A stretch of 64,000 bases of DNA from Heterodera schachtii (GCA_023374025.1 SIJG01000029.1:724342-788341); one strand, 5' to 3'. Counted from the stretch's first letter, positions 11,201 to 24,121 are shown. A program made the numbers and translations. Notes: generated from the sequence alone by a model not told the origin.

Positions 11201-12326
11201 CGACCAGATTTAGGGGTTGAATTTGAGGTGGAAAGACTGCACAAAAAATGCAATGCCATCGCATTTTTTTCGTGGGAGTCAAACGGCGCAATTCAAAAGG
11301 GGCGACACTTTCATAATAAATCGAATTGACAGGTCGAACGAATTTCAATAACCTATTTTAGGAAGAGATTTTGGGGAAGGACAATTTGCGAGGAAAGTCC
11401 AAAGAACAGAAAAATGAAAAAAATCCCAATCTCTTAGAACAGTCCAACATTAGTAAAAGTCAGTCTCCTGAAAAGTCCATTGTGGGCAATTAATTAATTA
11501 ATTAGCCACATTAATTATATTGCTTGGACAATTTCCCTGCCTTATAAACAAAAATATTCTTGAGAGTACTAAACGGCTCATTAGTTTTTGGTTTTTCTTT
11601 ATTAAATGTCGTAAAAATGAAAAAAAGAGGCGCAATTACAATACAAATTTTCAAAGAACGACTGCAATTAATACTGAAAAACATAGGAAACTGTGAGAAG
11701 GGGGGGGGGGGGAGGTACATTAACATTCGGTCGGATCATTAATTAAAATCATTTTCAGAATTATTGGCTTTTTCATCCAACTCAATGGCATGGAATAATT
11801 ATGATTGACTCCCACCGTTGTTAATTAAGCCCAAAACGGAGGGGGGGGGGGGCAGTGATTGACGGGAAATGACACTCATTTGTCAGGGGAAAAGCAATTA
11901 AAGAAAGCGGATTGACAAATAAACAAACAAAATTATCAAAAGCAGAGAAAGTGACGGACGGACTTTGTTTGCCATTCTCTGCTGAAACTGATAATTAATA
12001 CTGAGTTCAGAGATTGACATTTGGGGTGAATGATTAATTAATTAATTAATCGCTGGTCAGAGAGTCCTAAAATAGTTAAATGTTGGAAATTCTCTTGAAT
12101 ATCATCGTTAAAATAAGACAGTAAAGTGTAATTAGTGAATGGGATGGACGGTTTGCTGGCAAAAGGGGCGGCGAAAAGGGCAATTGGCCAATTAGCGAAG
12201 CCGTGGATAAATAAGCAAAGCATTCGTTGATTGTCCAAAAACGCTCAGCTTCGCTCTACGCTTGTTCGTTGTGTCTAAGGAAAGACTCGCACATTAATCA
12301 CTCCGTAATTGTGCTCATTTGGCTGC
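11201..12326. other. Intergenic, AT-rich, no gene seen
   Basis: This 1.1-kb stretch has two G runs (11701-11712 and about 11840-11851) and ATTAATTAATTAATTAA near 12035-12051. Frames here are short and show no coding pattern on either strand. Confidence 0.5.
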
Positions 12327-13579
12327 TCACTCTTTGGCCGGTGCCAACGGTTGGAGTTCGCCCTGCGGCGGCGGTTTCGCGGTGGTCGTCGTAATGGTGG
12401 TGGTCACAATTTCGTACTGTTCGTCCGCAGGCACGTGAATGCCAATGAAAAATTGGTAAAGCCAAGCGCCGAGCAGAGCACCGACAAAAGGGGCGAGCAG
12501 AGGCACCCAAAACCAGCAGTAATCGTTGTAACTGAGAAGGGACGAAGCGGCAAGTGAATGTTGGCACGGGTGCCGACACTTACGAAAACACTTCCCATCC
12601 ATAGCCAACGACCAAAGTGAACAGACGCGGCCCAAAGTCACGGGCCGGGTTACAGGGGTAACTGAACGGGGGGGGGGGGAGTGAGGATGAATGGGATGGA
12701 ATGATGGCCATGGCAAGACCCGGCATTGTAGGCAAAGGCCGTGCCGACCATCACAAAGGAAGTGCCGACGAGGAACGGCTGAAGGTAGGACGGGTAATGG
12801 TTGCGCTTGTCGGTGATGTGAGCGATGGCCAAACAGAAAACAGCGGTGGCCACTACCTGAAAAAGCAAACGATAGGGCGAATGGGAAGGGACTGTTGATT
12901 TACAGGACTGAGTTGGTCTGGGACTGAGTTAGCCCTTGAAATGGACAGGGACTCACTTGGTCAATGAATCCGTTGAACACGCCCAAGTGAGCGGCCGAAT
13001 AAGAGGCGAAGATGTGCGCGGTCGCCTTGGTGCCGTACACTTGGCGAGTGCCACCGTCAAATTTGTTTATCGCATCTGAAAATCATGGGATCAACCGTAG
13101 AGCAACCGAATTTTAGACAAATGCCAAGACAATTATTTGATCAATGGAAAACCGACTGACTGACCCCTATAGACCAAATAAGTAACGGCGGCACCGAAGA
13201 AAGCGCCGGCCAATTGGACCAACGAATAAAGCACGAATCGGAGTGGGGCGAGTTGTTTAAAGCTGAGGAACATCAAAGAAACCGCCGGATTGATGTGCCC
13301 TCCTGAAGGATTGGAGGATTGTGCCATTGAATGGGCCAATTTCTGCTGCCCTCCCTTTTCCTCACCGGACACTTTGGCACACACCGCCACCCCAAAGGCG
13401 ATGCCGAGACCGACCCCGACATTGATGCCGATGGTTTGGTTGAGTGCCGGTTTAGGAAGAATGGCCTGGGCACAAACACAACCGATGATCAGCACCAACA
13501 CAAAAGTGCCGAGGAATTCTCCGAGCAGTGCCCGGCCGAGTTCGTTGCGGACGCGCAGTTTGGATTGGACTTTGTCCAT
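12327..13579 (-). CDS. Aquaglyceroporin
   Basis: A six-helix channel for water and glycerol in the plasma membrane. Six exons (13579-13366, 13302-13165, 13075-12957, 12856-12720, 12661-12584, 12531-12327) join in frame. The first NPA box is [15 protein letters not shown]. The second is [13 protein letters not shown]; the Asp after NPAR is the mark of the glycerol-conducting branch. Helices are plain, for example [20 protein letters not shown] and [24 protein letters not shown] sequence near the end ([18 protein letters not shown]). The cytosolic tail is Thr-rich ([16 protein letters not shown]). The G run at about 12668-12679 is in an intron. It resembles C. elegans AQP-1/2/3/7/8 types; the orthologue is not settled. 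Confidence 0.95.
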
Positions 13580-14615
13580 CGGACGAAAACAATTTGTTGA
13601 CGATGGGACAATAAATGGACCAGAGAATAAAGCTTCTGCTGACGTAGTCGTAATGAGAGAGACTCAAAAGCAAAAGGGCGACGGGAGGGGGCAAAGGGGG
13701 AAAAAGGGGAAAAGGACGAGGAAAAGAAAGGGGGGGGGGAAGGAGGGAGGGGAAAAAGAAAGGGGAAATGCAAAGGGAGGGAGGGGAAAAGGGAAAAAAG
13801 GGGAAAGGGAAGAGGAAAAGAAAGGGGGGGAAGGAGGGAGGGAAAAGAAAGGGGAAATGCAAAGGGAGGAAGGGGAAAAGGGTGTTTGTGATGCTGCAAA
13901 TGTGAAAAGGGAGGGGAATTCAGGTGGTAGCAGCAGGAAAAGGGTATTAAAGTGAGGGAGGGAAGGAAGGAGGATTATTTGAGAAGAGCGGGGGGGGGGA
14001 GGGGAGGGGTCGGGAAGGGATCGATTACAAGGACGAGAAAAGCGGCGGGAGGGAGGGGGGGGGGGAGGGCAGAAGAGGACGACGGACGGAAGGGTGGGAT
14101 GATGAAGAAGTGCATTATTATGATGGACGGATGATGAGAAGAGAAGAGGAGTGATAAAGAGTGATGGACGATGAATGAGAAAGAGAGGAGGATGAAGAGG
14201 ATGATGAAAAGGATGATGAGAGGGTCGTTTTTCGGAAGAATGAATGCTTTGAGGGTATCGCGCTTAAGAGACACTTGAAAGTGTGCGTTTGACATGAGAG
14301 AAATGCGAAGTTTAAAGCAAAAAGAGGAGAGTTTGGGAGGGGAGAGAAGGGGTAAGAGGAGGGGGAGGGAAAGGGAAAGGGGAAAAGGATGGGAGAAGCA
14401 AAGATAGGGAAGGTGGGAGAGGGCAAAACTGTGAGGGAGGGAGGGGAGGGGGAGGGGGTGATTAAATGAGACGAAAATTTGTCCAATCGTTGCAAAAATG
14501 AGGCGATGTTTTATTTGTTAGGAGAAAAAACAGCTTTGATCTGTTCAATTTTCCAAAGGACGAAAAGGAGAAAAAAAGGGAGAGGAAAAGCGTAAAACTC
14601 CGGCGGAGAGAGGGG

Positions 14616-14689
<74 letters not shown>

Positions 14690-17600
14690 GGGAGGGAGGG
14701 AAAGGATGAATGGCAGTGGGCTTTAATTGTGGCCGAATGGCAAATGTGCTTCCAATCCGCCGCCTTCGTTCTTCGACTCCCCCCATTTATCTTTCGGTCG
14801 GCAGAGTTTGCCCTCCCCTCGGCCATTTCCGCTCCCATTGCTTTTTTCGGTGCCATTTGTCCTTAGATGGCTGGGATTTGCTTGTTACAATACAATACTT
14901 AAATGAGGCAGCTTTTTTTATCCTCCGATTGATTGCTCTTTTTGAACGGAAAGAAATTGTGAGGACAGTGCGATCAAAGGGTGGGGAGGGGGGCGGGGGA
15001 AGCGATCACTCATTTCCCCCGGCGGCGGCTGGGGAGGGAATCGCTTCGGAAATTAATTTGGATGGTTTGATCAGTTGAAGTGGACACTGCTGTGAGGACA
15101 GCCAATGTTTTGGAACTCGTTAATGGCGGGGCCCGGGGAAAGTGATGGATATAATGGGAAAATGCGACGAATGAATGAGCGGAGAGAGGCGGGGGGGGGG
15201 GCGGCAGGCAAAGGGCGCCGACTGTAAATCCGTCGCCCTTCCGGTCGCTTCAGCGCCAATCAAATTTCACATTCTGTCGTCAAATCGCCATTTTCACGTC
15301 AAACAAAAATAAAACGGCGAAATGAAATGAATCGGCGGACGAAATTGGATTTGATGGACCGGTGAATGATTTTGAGTGAAATGGGGCGAATGTTTTGGAA
15401 TTGTGCCGAAGGGAAAGGCCATGGCTTATTTTGAAGAATTATGAAAATATTTTGATGATGAAGGATAAAGGACAAAAGAAAGGGGTGACAGAGCGACGGG
15501 GACAAAGGAAAATGGGGGCAATGAAATGAATTGGAGGATTTGGAAGGATAAACGGGGGGGGGGGGCAACGGATGATGACGGATGGCCGGGGATGATAAGC
15601 GAAGTCGAAGCATTCCCCGGGGAAAATCCTCGGGGTCCCCCCCCCCCCCCCCGGGAATGACTGTCAGCTGTCGTTACTTTTCCCTCCCCTTCAATTTTCT
15701 TTTCCATTTTTTGTTGCTTTCATTCGTTTTATTTGTCTCTTTCTTTGCCTGCTGTCCACAATTTTTTTGCTTTTGTTTTCCCTTTATTTGTTAAAAAAAT
15801 GCTGAAATTCCATTTAAGTAATTGTCAGACTTTGAGTGATTTAATGGGTGTGAATTCTTTGGACGACGGATCAAAAGAAATGTTGGATTTACTTTTAGTC
15901 AATTGGAATTAGGACAATTTGGGGCAATTAGCGTAAAATGAATTGATGAAATACTTGTGGAGAGAACATTTTTCAGATCGGCTCAATCGATGGGAGGAGG
16001 TCAATGGGAAGAAAATTGGGAAGGGAGGCACTCAAAACTCAAAATGAGGGGCAAATGAATGAGTTTGACATGGAACATTCAGAGAAGGGGTTAACTGACA
16101 CATGGAACGAATGAATGAATGGCATTGGGCAAATCGGGCACAAAAAAGCAAAAGATTCGACCCTCAAATCGCGGTTGTTGGGTCGAGGTCAAGAAGCCCA
16201 AGGCACGGCCTTGAGATCATGGAATGTTTGTTTGTTGGGTGGCAATTGCAATGGAAGTGACTGACCGTGCCAAAACCAAGCGCAAACCCTCCAATTTGAA
16301 GGGGGTGTGAAGGAAGGGAGGGAATGGACGAATGAATGATGGCACACTGAAATGGAGAGGGGGGGGGGGGAGGGGGGGGGGTAATGCGAGAGGCAAAGGG
16401 AGAGGGAGAAATGAAGCCGGGGGATGAAGCAGCCAAAAGAGTCAATGGAAGAAAGGCACACTTCTAATTTGTTCAAGCCGTTGCTTGTGAACAGAGTGGG
16501 TGGCACAGAAGAGTGCCATTGGTAATTCTCCCCCCCCCCCTCTCGCCCACCCAACCAACCCTCAGCCCCGTGCCATGCCATCCTTCCCATTCCCTTGGCA
16601 ACCGACCCCCCCCCCCCCCCCCTCGTGCCTTTTTAATTATTGTGCAGCACATCAAATTCATCGTCTATCATTTTCATTAAAAAAAGGAAAGTGCAATTTG
16701 TACAGGAGGGAATCAGATTTGACGATTCAAAAGAATAATAATTTGAATACAAATAATCAAAGAATAGTCGTTTAATCGAAAATGCCTTTCGGAGAATTGG
16801 CGGATGCCTCGGATTTTTCCCAATTTGTCCGATCTTTGGTCTTTCCTTTCTTCGTTTGCTCATTGTCAGCTTAATTCCGTATCAACTCAGTACATTCGCT
16901 GCTTTTCATTGCCAAATGTTTTTACAAATCCATCCCTCGGCAGCAAAGAATGGCAACCATTTGCTGAAAAGACTTTTGCATCGGAAGAAGTCGTGGAGAG
17001 GAGCAATTTTGGACAATGGAATAAAACTGAGGCAAAGAGTAAATTGGAACAATCGTTGAGTCTCTCCTTCTCCCCCCCCCCCCCGACACGGGGGACGTAA
17101 ATGTCAGTTTTTGGACCTTTCCAATGAGTTGGCCCTTCATCGGTCGTTCCCCAGGGGCACCATCAATCCCTTAGGGGTGGACAAATGACCGGCGTAGCAA
17201 TAGCAGCAGCAGAAGGAGGGGGAAGGGAGGGACAAAAAGATGGAAAGTGCCGGGCGAAGGCATCCATCGGTTCTTAGCAGAAGAGCACTTTCGGGGTCAC
17301 TTCCCAATCGAACGAACACATTTATGTGCCGACCGATAAGCAAAGGAATCATAGCCAAAGGGAAAACTATGAAAAGTAAAGAAAAAGGAAGGGACGGAGG
17401 AAGAAGAAGAACAAGAAGAGGGAGGGATTGTGAGAAAGGCCAAGGAAAAGGAACAATTTGGCAATACCCGTGGAAATGTTGCGGAAAGATTTAATTAGTG
17501 CGAACAGAGAAAGAAGAGAGAAAGAGGAGCTAATGGGAGGAGCGGGGGAAAGGGACGAAAAAGGCGCTAATCCCATTAGGAAAGACAGAAAAGAAAAGCA

Positions 17601-17934
17601 CAGTGTTTTTGCTTCATGTCCATTGCAATGTTAACTCTTTTTTGCTCTAATGGACAGCTAAAGTGCGATTTGCGCAAACGCTCTCATAAAGCCATGCTTT
17701 TATAAGAGAAAAGACAGTGTGGCTTTGCTTGAAGAGGAAGGGACTTTTAAATATTTTGAAAATAGAATTATATGGCGTTTTGTTGTGCTTTCATTTAAAT
17801 AAAAAAACAAAAAAAAATTTAAGAGCAGGCAGATCTTTGAATCCGTGGGTCCCACTAACTTTGTTCAAATTCATTTCTTAATTTGTTTTTTTTAAAGCAA
17901 AGCATATTTCTGCAATTTCGGTTTCTGGTTTACA
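13580..17934. other. 4.3-kb purine-rich gene desert with simple repeats
   Basis: From 13680 to about 14480 the + strand is almost pure purine in imperfect AGGGGAAAAG-like units. A (GA)n microsatellite at about 14608-14678 runs into a G tract. Further G or C runs of nine or more occur near 15191, 15555, 15638, 16361, 16530, 16608 and 17072. Long open frames on either strand here are low-complexity translations (Pro/Ser/Phe or Gly/Arg/Lys). No splice-linked coding sequence was found. Confidence 0.7.
14608..14695 (+). repeat. (GA)n microsatellite with adjoining G tract
   Basis: About 70 bp of GA dinucleotides, interrupted by one GGAG, followed by a run of about 14 G. Confidence 0.95.
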
Positions 17935-19304
17935 ATGTCGGATTCAGCAGACGAATCAGCAGATCCGTTAGATGCTTTGGTTTTTATGGAACAGGCCGAG
18001 GAGAACGGCAGTGATTTCAGCGACACAGAGGAAGGAAAGGGAATGGCGGAGGAAAACTCATCCGACGAGTCCGAATACAACGAAGTCAGTCCAAGAGGGA
18101 AGCACTTCTCCAAATTTGTTGTTTTCTCCATTCAGTTGCAAATTGCTTTCAAAGAAGGACTGCTGCAGAAGCATGGCTTAAACGCACTCCAAACGAAGAA
18201 GCGAGAAACAATTTACAAAAAGGCATGACCTTTTTATATTTTATTTACATTAATTAACTTAGTTGATTACTGAAAATTTGCTTTGATTGCAGCAAATATT
18301 TCTTTTAAAACGCGCATCATTGTTTTAGGAGGAAATGGAGCGAAAATTTGTGCAAATTCACCGGAAAAGGGATTGGCTGGACACGTTGAGTGTCACTTTT
18401 GCACCTAATCTTTGTTATATGGGCAAAGTTGACAGCGATTTCGAACGGGAAGAAGCTTTGTAAGTTTTCTTACAATTTCATTGATATTAAACTTTTCATT
18501 GGCGTTTATTTCTCACCGTCGGAAAAAAACGCAGTCAAAAATTTGAGTTTGAAAGGAAAAACAAAAATTTAGGTAGTTTTAATAGCAAATGAACTGTTAT
18601 TTGTGGTATTTTTGTTTCTTTTTATTGTGCGTTTGGTAATTTATTTTGTTTCTTTTTCATTGTCAGCTCCAACCAAGCGTTGAACGCGGTCAGAACAGCT
18701 CTGCCGCGTCTTCACTCTCTGAAAGTGCCCATTCATCGTCCGTCCGATTATTTTGCAGAAATGGCCAAAAGCGAAGAGCAAATGGACCGAGTGGAGCGGA
18801 AATTGTTGAGAGTAAAGGCGGACAGAGAAAACCGAAACAAATCGAAAAGGTAAAGGGAATTATTATGGACGGAAAAGACGAAATTCAAAACAAAACAAAA
18901 AAACATCAGATTGCGTGAAGAACGGAAATTCGCAGTGAAAGTGCAACGGACGCGAGAAGAAAGAAAACGGAAGGAGAAAAGGAATTTAATTGAGGCGACG
19001 AAGAAACACCGGAAAGGCATGAAAGGACAATTGGAGGAAATGCTGAACAACACCAAAGGGTCGAAATGGGAGGACGACGAAGAGGGGGTGAAAAAAAGGG
19101 GGGGGGAGCACCAAGAAACAATGCAAATGAACACTTTAGGGCGGCGGACGAAAAGCCAGCTACAAACTTGGACGAAAGGGTGGAAAACGTTCAGCAATCG
19201 ATGGCAGGAAAATGAGCAGAAAGGGCAGAGACAAAAAGTTCGGATTCGGGGGACAGAAAAAACGTTCGAAAAGGAACGACAAGAAGAGTTTCGAAATGCA
19301 GTGA
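17935..19304 (+). CDS. ebp-2: rRNA-processing protein EBP2 (EBNA1BP2 homologue)
   Basis: EBP2 is a nucleolar factor for 27S pre-rRNA processing and 60S subunit assembly. An acidic N-terminus (MSDSADESADPLDALVF) is followed by FVQIHRKRDWLDTLSVTF, FEREEAFSNQALNAVRTALP, LPRLHSLKVPIHRPSDYFAE and MAKSEEQMDRVERKL, then a Lys/Arg helix. The conserved basic end KKFGFGGQKKRSKRNDKKS is reached only if a 52-bp intron (19088-19139) is removed; reading straight through gives an unrelated frame. That intron holds a G run. The intron at 18223-18328 is GC-AG (AAAAAG then GCATGA). The stop TGA is at 19302-19304. Confidence 0.93.
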
Positions 19305-19460
19305 TGGAGGATGGAATTAATTGTTTAACAGTGACAACTCAAAACACATTTATTTATTTGTTTTATTTTGGAAAAAGTAAATAAAGCAAAGTTAAAACTA
19401 TTTTTTAAAATAATTTGCGATCAAATACATACAGTGGACCACACCATCTCGTCAATTCTT

Positions 19461-21365
19461 CTACTTCCTGTGAAGAAAGTCGCTTACAGCCCGTCCTATT
19501 GGTTTTCTGAACGTCTCAAAACGGTGGTGCAGCGACAAAGAAAGTTGCGATTGACTGCTGCTTACGCTGTCAGAGTCCTCTGAAAAGTGAAATTTGTTGC
19601 AATATTTTTCGAGTTAGTGCGAATTTACCGGCATTTTTTGTACTTGGAGTTTTCTGCCTTTTGGGGGTCGCATTTTGAAACAATTTTCTGTTGTCGGCCG
19701 GTAAGTAATCGTAGTAGTGCTTACCTGAAGGAGAAAATCACCGACTGAAATCCAAAACGCATTTTAGGGCAGAAAATAATTATTCTCCGTTTTTTAATGC
19801 AAATATGACCATGAGCGTCCTGAAGTGCAGGGTCCGCTCCTGCAATTAAACACTGAACTCCAAAATTGGGAAAGTTGCCCACCCATCTCCCTGAGCTGTC
19901 TCGTCATCTCCAAATGGCCTGCCTGGGCCGCCAAATGGAGAGGAGTTGACCAATTCTAAAGAGTGAAAAGTGGGAGAAAAGGTGAGATGGAAAGAACATT
20001 GTTGACAACTTTTGACCTGCTAAAAAGGGGAAAATGAATATTTTTAAAAATACATTAATTATGGCACTTTTCCGTTTGGGGGCCCCACATTTATTTAAAT
20101 TAAAAAACGTCAACAAAAAGCGCGATGAATATTCAAAAACAGCGCTCCCAGCTATTTGGGAGTCATAAAAGCAACAATTTGGGCCAAAATATAATCGAAT
20201 GGATTCCGCATGGCGCGCGTTTTTTGGTGACGTTTTTTAATTTAAATAAATGTGGGGCCCCCAAACGGAAAAGTACAGACAAAAAGAAACATCTTTTGCG
20301 TTTAGTTTCGCCCCGTTTTTGACAAGGAATCGGACAATGGCCGAGTCGCCGGCTTTTGCGGCGATGTGCAGGCAGCTGTAACGGTAGCAGTACGGGTATT
20401 GGTAGTTGACCAATTCGGGCTGAGAATGACAGAAAATTGTAAATGAATTTGAACGGGAGTAATACATGTTCCTTGAGAAGAGCTGCCAAATCGTCCAACC
20501 GACCTAAGAATTTAAAGGATTTGCTCAATCACTCCGCTCTTTTGCCGGAGATGAATTCTCAAAAACTGACCACTTGCGCACGCATACAAAGCCTTGCCAC
20601 AAATTGAAATGCTAATTTTTGGAATGGTTGACGACAAACTCCGCTCCTCCTACAAAAAGTCAACTTCAAACAAACAAAAAGAAGCGATGCTTTTGCCTTT
20701 GAACAAAGACTGCCGTCGCCCGAAGGCGAACGTTTCCGCGCGCTGACTTCAGAATTGGCATATGAGCAAATGGAGACGGAGGAGGGCATTCTCGACGAAA
20801 TACGCGAGGAAGAGGCAATTGGGACGACGGCATTTTGTTGATGAGCAGAGGGAACAGCGAAGGCATTGACACTTTGGGTGCGCTGAAGCAAAGAGTAAAA
20901 AGCCGAATGAGACAGAAAAAAAAGTGAAACCTGAATTTAAAAACACTGAAAATGAATTTTAAATTTTGTCTAGTGGAGACTCTGTTCTGATCATTGTTCA
21001 GTGACCTGCAGCAGACAACCAGCGGATTGGTCATCGGCTGGCTGATGCGGTGCCATTTTGGCCGGACTGTTCGCTGTCGGCTCGCAGGAAACGGAGCGCC
21101 GTTTCCGCAGTCTGTTACCCACGACTCTCTCACCACCAACTCGGTTAGCGTTGTCTCCTCCACCCAATACCTCTGCTGCCTCTCCGAATCTGTCCCCGTC
21201 GTCGTTGTCTTCGTCGTCCACCCCAATCCTTTCGTCAATGTCCATCAGTTTTGGCTGTTCTCGTGTCGGTTGATTATTGCCTGTTGTCGACGGTGTCAAA
21301 CAGTCTTTGGCGTTGTCCACTCCTTGCAGTTGCGGTCGCACATTTGCGTTGTTCGGTCGCAACAA
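19461..21365 (-). CDS. Ankyrin-repeat protein with long disordered N-terminus
   Basis: Ankyrin repeats mediate protein binding. Joining exons on the minus strand gives a polar N-terminal half (MDIDERIGVDDEDNDDGDRF, RLRKRRSVSCEPTANSPAK, RISSRMPSSVSICSYANSE) and then at least three repeats: GKALYACASGRLDDLAALLK; SCLHIAAKAGDSAIVRFLV with KNGAKLNAKD; and TPLHLAAQAGHLEMTRQL with GADPALQDAHG. A tail with HYYDYLPADNRKLF and a Ser/Gln stretch ends at 19461. The intron 20650-20696 is GC-AG (AAG then GCAAAA), phase 0 on both sides. The start is uncertain: the frame runs 5' of 21365 into a possible acceptor (TTTAG) near 21380. It could be an I-kappa-B-like or other adaptor; I cannot name it. Confidence 0.8.
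20067..20273. mobile_element. Fold-back element / MITE in an ankyrin-gene intron
   Basis: A perfect 46-bp inverted repeat: the arm at 20067-20112 begins CTTTTCCGTTTGGGGGCCCC, and the arm at 20228-20273 is its exact reverse complement. The match continues imperfectly inward (CAAAAAGCGCG against CAAAAAACGCG). The 115-bp centre has no coding frame. Target duplication was not resolved. Confidence 0.8.
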
Positions 21366-22233
21366 ACGATCCGTCCCCTAAATCAAATTAACAATAAGTG
21401 TTGTCGTTGACTTTTTATTTTGAAGTTGCGCGCCCATTAGAATGCCACTAAAATAAATGACCTTAATCGCTAAAAAAACTGATTTTTTTAAGCCCGCTTT
21501 CACACTTGACGGCGAATCCATTGATACACAGAAAGGGAGCAGAAAATGGCTTAAAATTTATAAAGATATGTAATGTAGACAAATATAGAAAGGAAAAAAA
21601 TTGACGTCAATTGTTAAAAATTTAAATATAAAGGGATAGGTAAATGAATTTGAAAAATTTATAAATCCGTAATAAAATTTTCTATTATAAAAGTTTTCTC
21701 GGGGTGAAAAACGAAAACCGAGAGCGATTTTTATCCTAAAAATAATTATGAAGCGATTTACATATTGACCAAAAACAAATTTGGCCTCTATTGCACTTTA
21801 GGCGTCCAATCTTCAGTTTCTTGACCATAACTTTTTTCTTATTTGGGCAATACCTACATTCTTGGTATCAGACGAAAGCTTTAAGTCCCGGGAATTCATA
21901 AATACAAAAAAAGAAAAAATACTGACATTAAGAAAGAAATAACAACGAAAAAAAGTCAAAATTATGGCCAAAGAAACTGAAGATTGGGCAATTTGAAAGC
22001 AGTCACCGGAATGACTTCTTTGGATGGCATGTTTATTTTAAACAAATGACCAATTATTCTGATAATGATAATTAATGATCGCCTCGGGTATAAAGTGGCT
22101 AATTATGTTCAATTAGTGTGTTGTGCTCTTTTTTCCCTTATGAATTAATTTTTACTGTCGTAAAGTAATAAATTTATCCTTTTGTTCTTTGTGTGGTACA
22201 TTTTTGGGATCATTTCCACGTTCATCGTTTTTT
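21366..22233. other. Intergenic, very AT-rich
   Basis: No coding frame is seen. It contains the MITE-like inverted repeat described at 21795-21995. Confidence 0.5.
21790..21995. mobile_element. MITE relative of the 50634-51014 element
   Basis: Inverted ends pair CCAATCTTCAGTTTCTTGAC at 21809 with its near reverse complement ending at about 21992. The left flank (GGCCTCTATTGCACTTTAGG) and an inner block (CTTTAAGTCCCGGGAATTCA) match the element at 50634-51014, so the two belong to one family. The right end looks truncated. Confidence 0.65.
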
Positions 22234-22774
22234 TCAAATCCTTTCGGCGATTCTCTGTTCCTTCTGCCGTTGCTTCTCCTCTTTTCTTCGCCGTATCAAA
22301 TCGGCCAAATCGTCGATGAAGTTTTTCTCCTTGCCTAATCCGCCCTTAATCACATTTTTAAGGTACAATATTAACATGATGGATTTGATTGATGGCACTG
22401 TTTGTCTCTTTCTCTCCCCCCCCCCATTCACATGTAATGTTTTGTTGTCCCCCAAATGCACGTCCGTGTCCGCCACCAGCCCCTTTTTGTCCACACCGAA
22501 CGTTGAGTTGGTGCCGAATTTGTCTCCTCCGACCAGCACTCCTCCGCCACCTGAAAATTTGGACGGCATTTTTGAATCGTAATGGATTGATTGGCTTCCA
22601 CTGATTGTTACTTTGTGCGTTGAAAGAGCCACCCTTTCCGAAATTAAATGTCATCCCCGACTCGGCTCCATGGCCTCCAATGTTTAGGCCCGAGTTCAGG
22701 CCCAACTCAGTGTCTCCGTTCGGCTTTTTGGTAAAGCCAACGTTTCCCAAAATGAAAGGGATGTTGAATGCCAT
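22234..22774 (-). CDS. Glycine-rich small protein, unknown
   Basis: Three exons (22774-22612, 22550-22432, 22344-22234) join with 61- and 87-bp GT-AG introns, and the second intron carries a G run. The protein (about 130 residues) starts MAFNIPFILGNVGFTKKPNG and continues with repeated Gly/Asn blocks (LGLNSGLNIGGHGAES, MTFNFGKGGSFNA, GGGVLVGGDKFGTNSTF, GVDKKGLVADTDVHLGDN). It ends in a charged helix (IDDLADLIRRRKEEKQRQKE). No signal peptide is evident. I recognise no domain; a structural or cuticle-associated role is only a guess. Confidence 0.65.
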
Positions 22775-23671
22775 GGCTTAACATTGAATTGGGATAAGGA
22801 GAAGCAATTTGACACAAAAATCACAGCAAAGGAAAAACGAAGAGAGCAAAAGGAAGAGAAGCATTTGGCAGCGGAGAGCAAGGCACATTCTGTTTTTCTG
22901 GTGCGATTTCGACTTTTTATGTTTTTGCTGAAATGGAAAAAACACTGGGGCTACAAAACAAACTCAAGAAGAATGAGGGGGGGGGGGGGGCAGCGGATAG
23001 ATTAAATCCGCCAGTGGTCGGCATCAAAAGACAGAGCACGGAAAAGCAACATTGACCGATGATTTTGGTCTCTTCCTATAGTAATATCCCTGAAAGAGGA
23101 CGGTACAGCCGCTCTTTCTTCTGCTGATGTTTCTGACCCAAATAAAATAATGGCAAAATAAGCCTTCAAATATCCAAAGGGAATTTTAGAGGTTTTTTCG
23201 ATCATTTAAATTTTTGCATCGAACAAAAAGGAGCAATTAATGAATGAATGAGTAATAAGGTAAGGAACCAACGAATGACAACGACAAACGAATGGCGTTG
23301 ACCTTTCTTTGATTTTCGGTGACCTTCCGCCGCCACCACAAAATGTTTGCATTATGATAATGAGGGGTTAATAATGACCAATTTTTGCACAAAGTCAATG
23401 AAGGGATGTAATTTGTGTTTTATTACCGAATTATTTTGGATTTATGAAAACAAATTTTAATGTTTAATTAACATTATTATTAAATATTCCAAATTGCATG
23501 AAAGAGATCAAATATTAAATGTGTGTGGTCAGTTTTGTGCGTTTGTCTTCCGCCCTTCCTTTTCAATTTGTCTGATCATCCAATTTCTTTTCTTTTTCTT
23601 TCTCTGCTGATCATTTCATGGTCTGTTCCCCGTTTGGGTCAATCTTCTCAGTGCCTTAAATTCCCATTGAA
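22775..23671. other. Intergenic, no gene seen
   Basis: AT-rich with one G run at about 22979-22990. Short frames on both strands show no coding character or splice support. Confidence 0.5.
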
Positions 23672-24121
23672 TTAAATTTCCCTCTGAAAATGCCATTTTC
23701 TTCCGCTCACTTCATTTCGGTGCCAGAATTCTTGCAAGCGATTCAATCTGTGGAAATTAAATGCCCGCGAGGGACGCACAAAAATGGTTGGCATTCCGTC
23801 CTCAATTCTGATCACCAAAGGCATAGAGACAGTCGAACGACGAATTCCATAGTGAATGGAGGGTTTTGACGGACCAATCGGCGGAGTGGCATGCCGCTGA
23901 TTGCGAACGTTACGGTACAATGGCAATTCCTGCAAAAATTGGGGGTAAAGCATAAAGGAAAAGCATTGATTGACCAGAAAACGAAAAGCATTGACTGATC
24001 ATTGAAAAGGCAAAATCAAACTTTGCTTAAAAATGCCCACCTGCAGAATAAATGCATTTGCAGGAGAAGCAAACTGGGAATAAATTAGCAGAAGAGAAAA
24101 GCTCAAAAATAAGGGCGTCAT
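23672..24121 (-). CDS. Small secreted protein, 112 residues, unknown
   Basis: Exons 24121-24041 and 23929-23672 are joined by a 111-bp GT-AG intron in phase 0. The ATG at 24121 starts a typical signal peptide (MTPLFLSFSLLLIYSQFASP then ANA, probable cleavage site). The mature chain, about 89 residues, is basic and cysteine-free, with PLYRNVRNQRHATPPIGPSK, GIRRSTVSMPLVIRI and FNFHRLNRLQEFWHRNEVSG. No family is recognised. Secretion, small size and lack of known domains make it an effector or neuropeptide-precursor candidate, but this is inference. Confidence 0.68.

Noticed and set aside
13452..14500. Long minus-strand frames of Phe/Pro/Ser and plus-strand frames of Gly/Lys/Arg
   Set aside because: They are translations of purine/pyrimidine-biased simple sequence.
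19140..19384. Extended EBP2 reading frame to 19384
   Set aside because: Removing intron 19088-19139 shifts to a frame with the conserved KFGFGG motif and a stop at 19304, so the longer frame is spurious.
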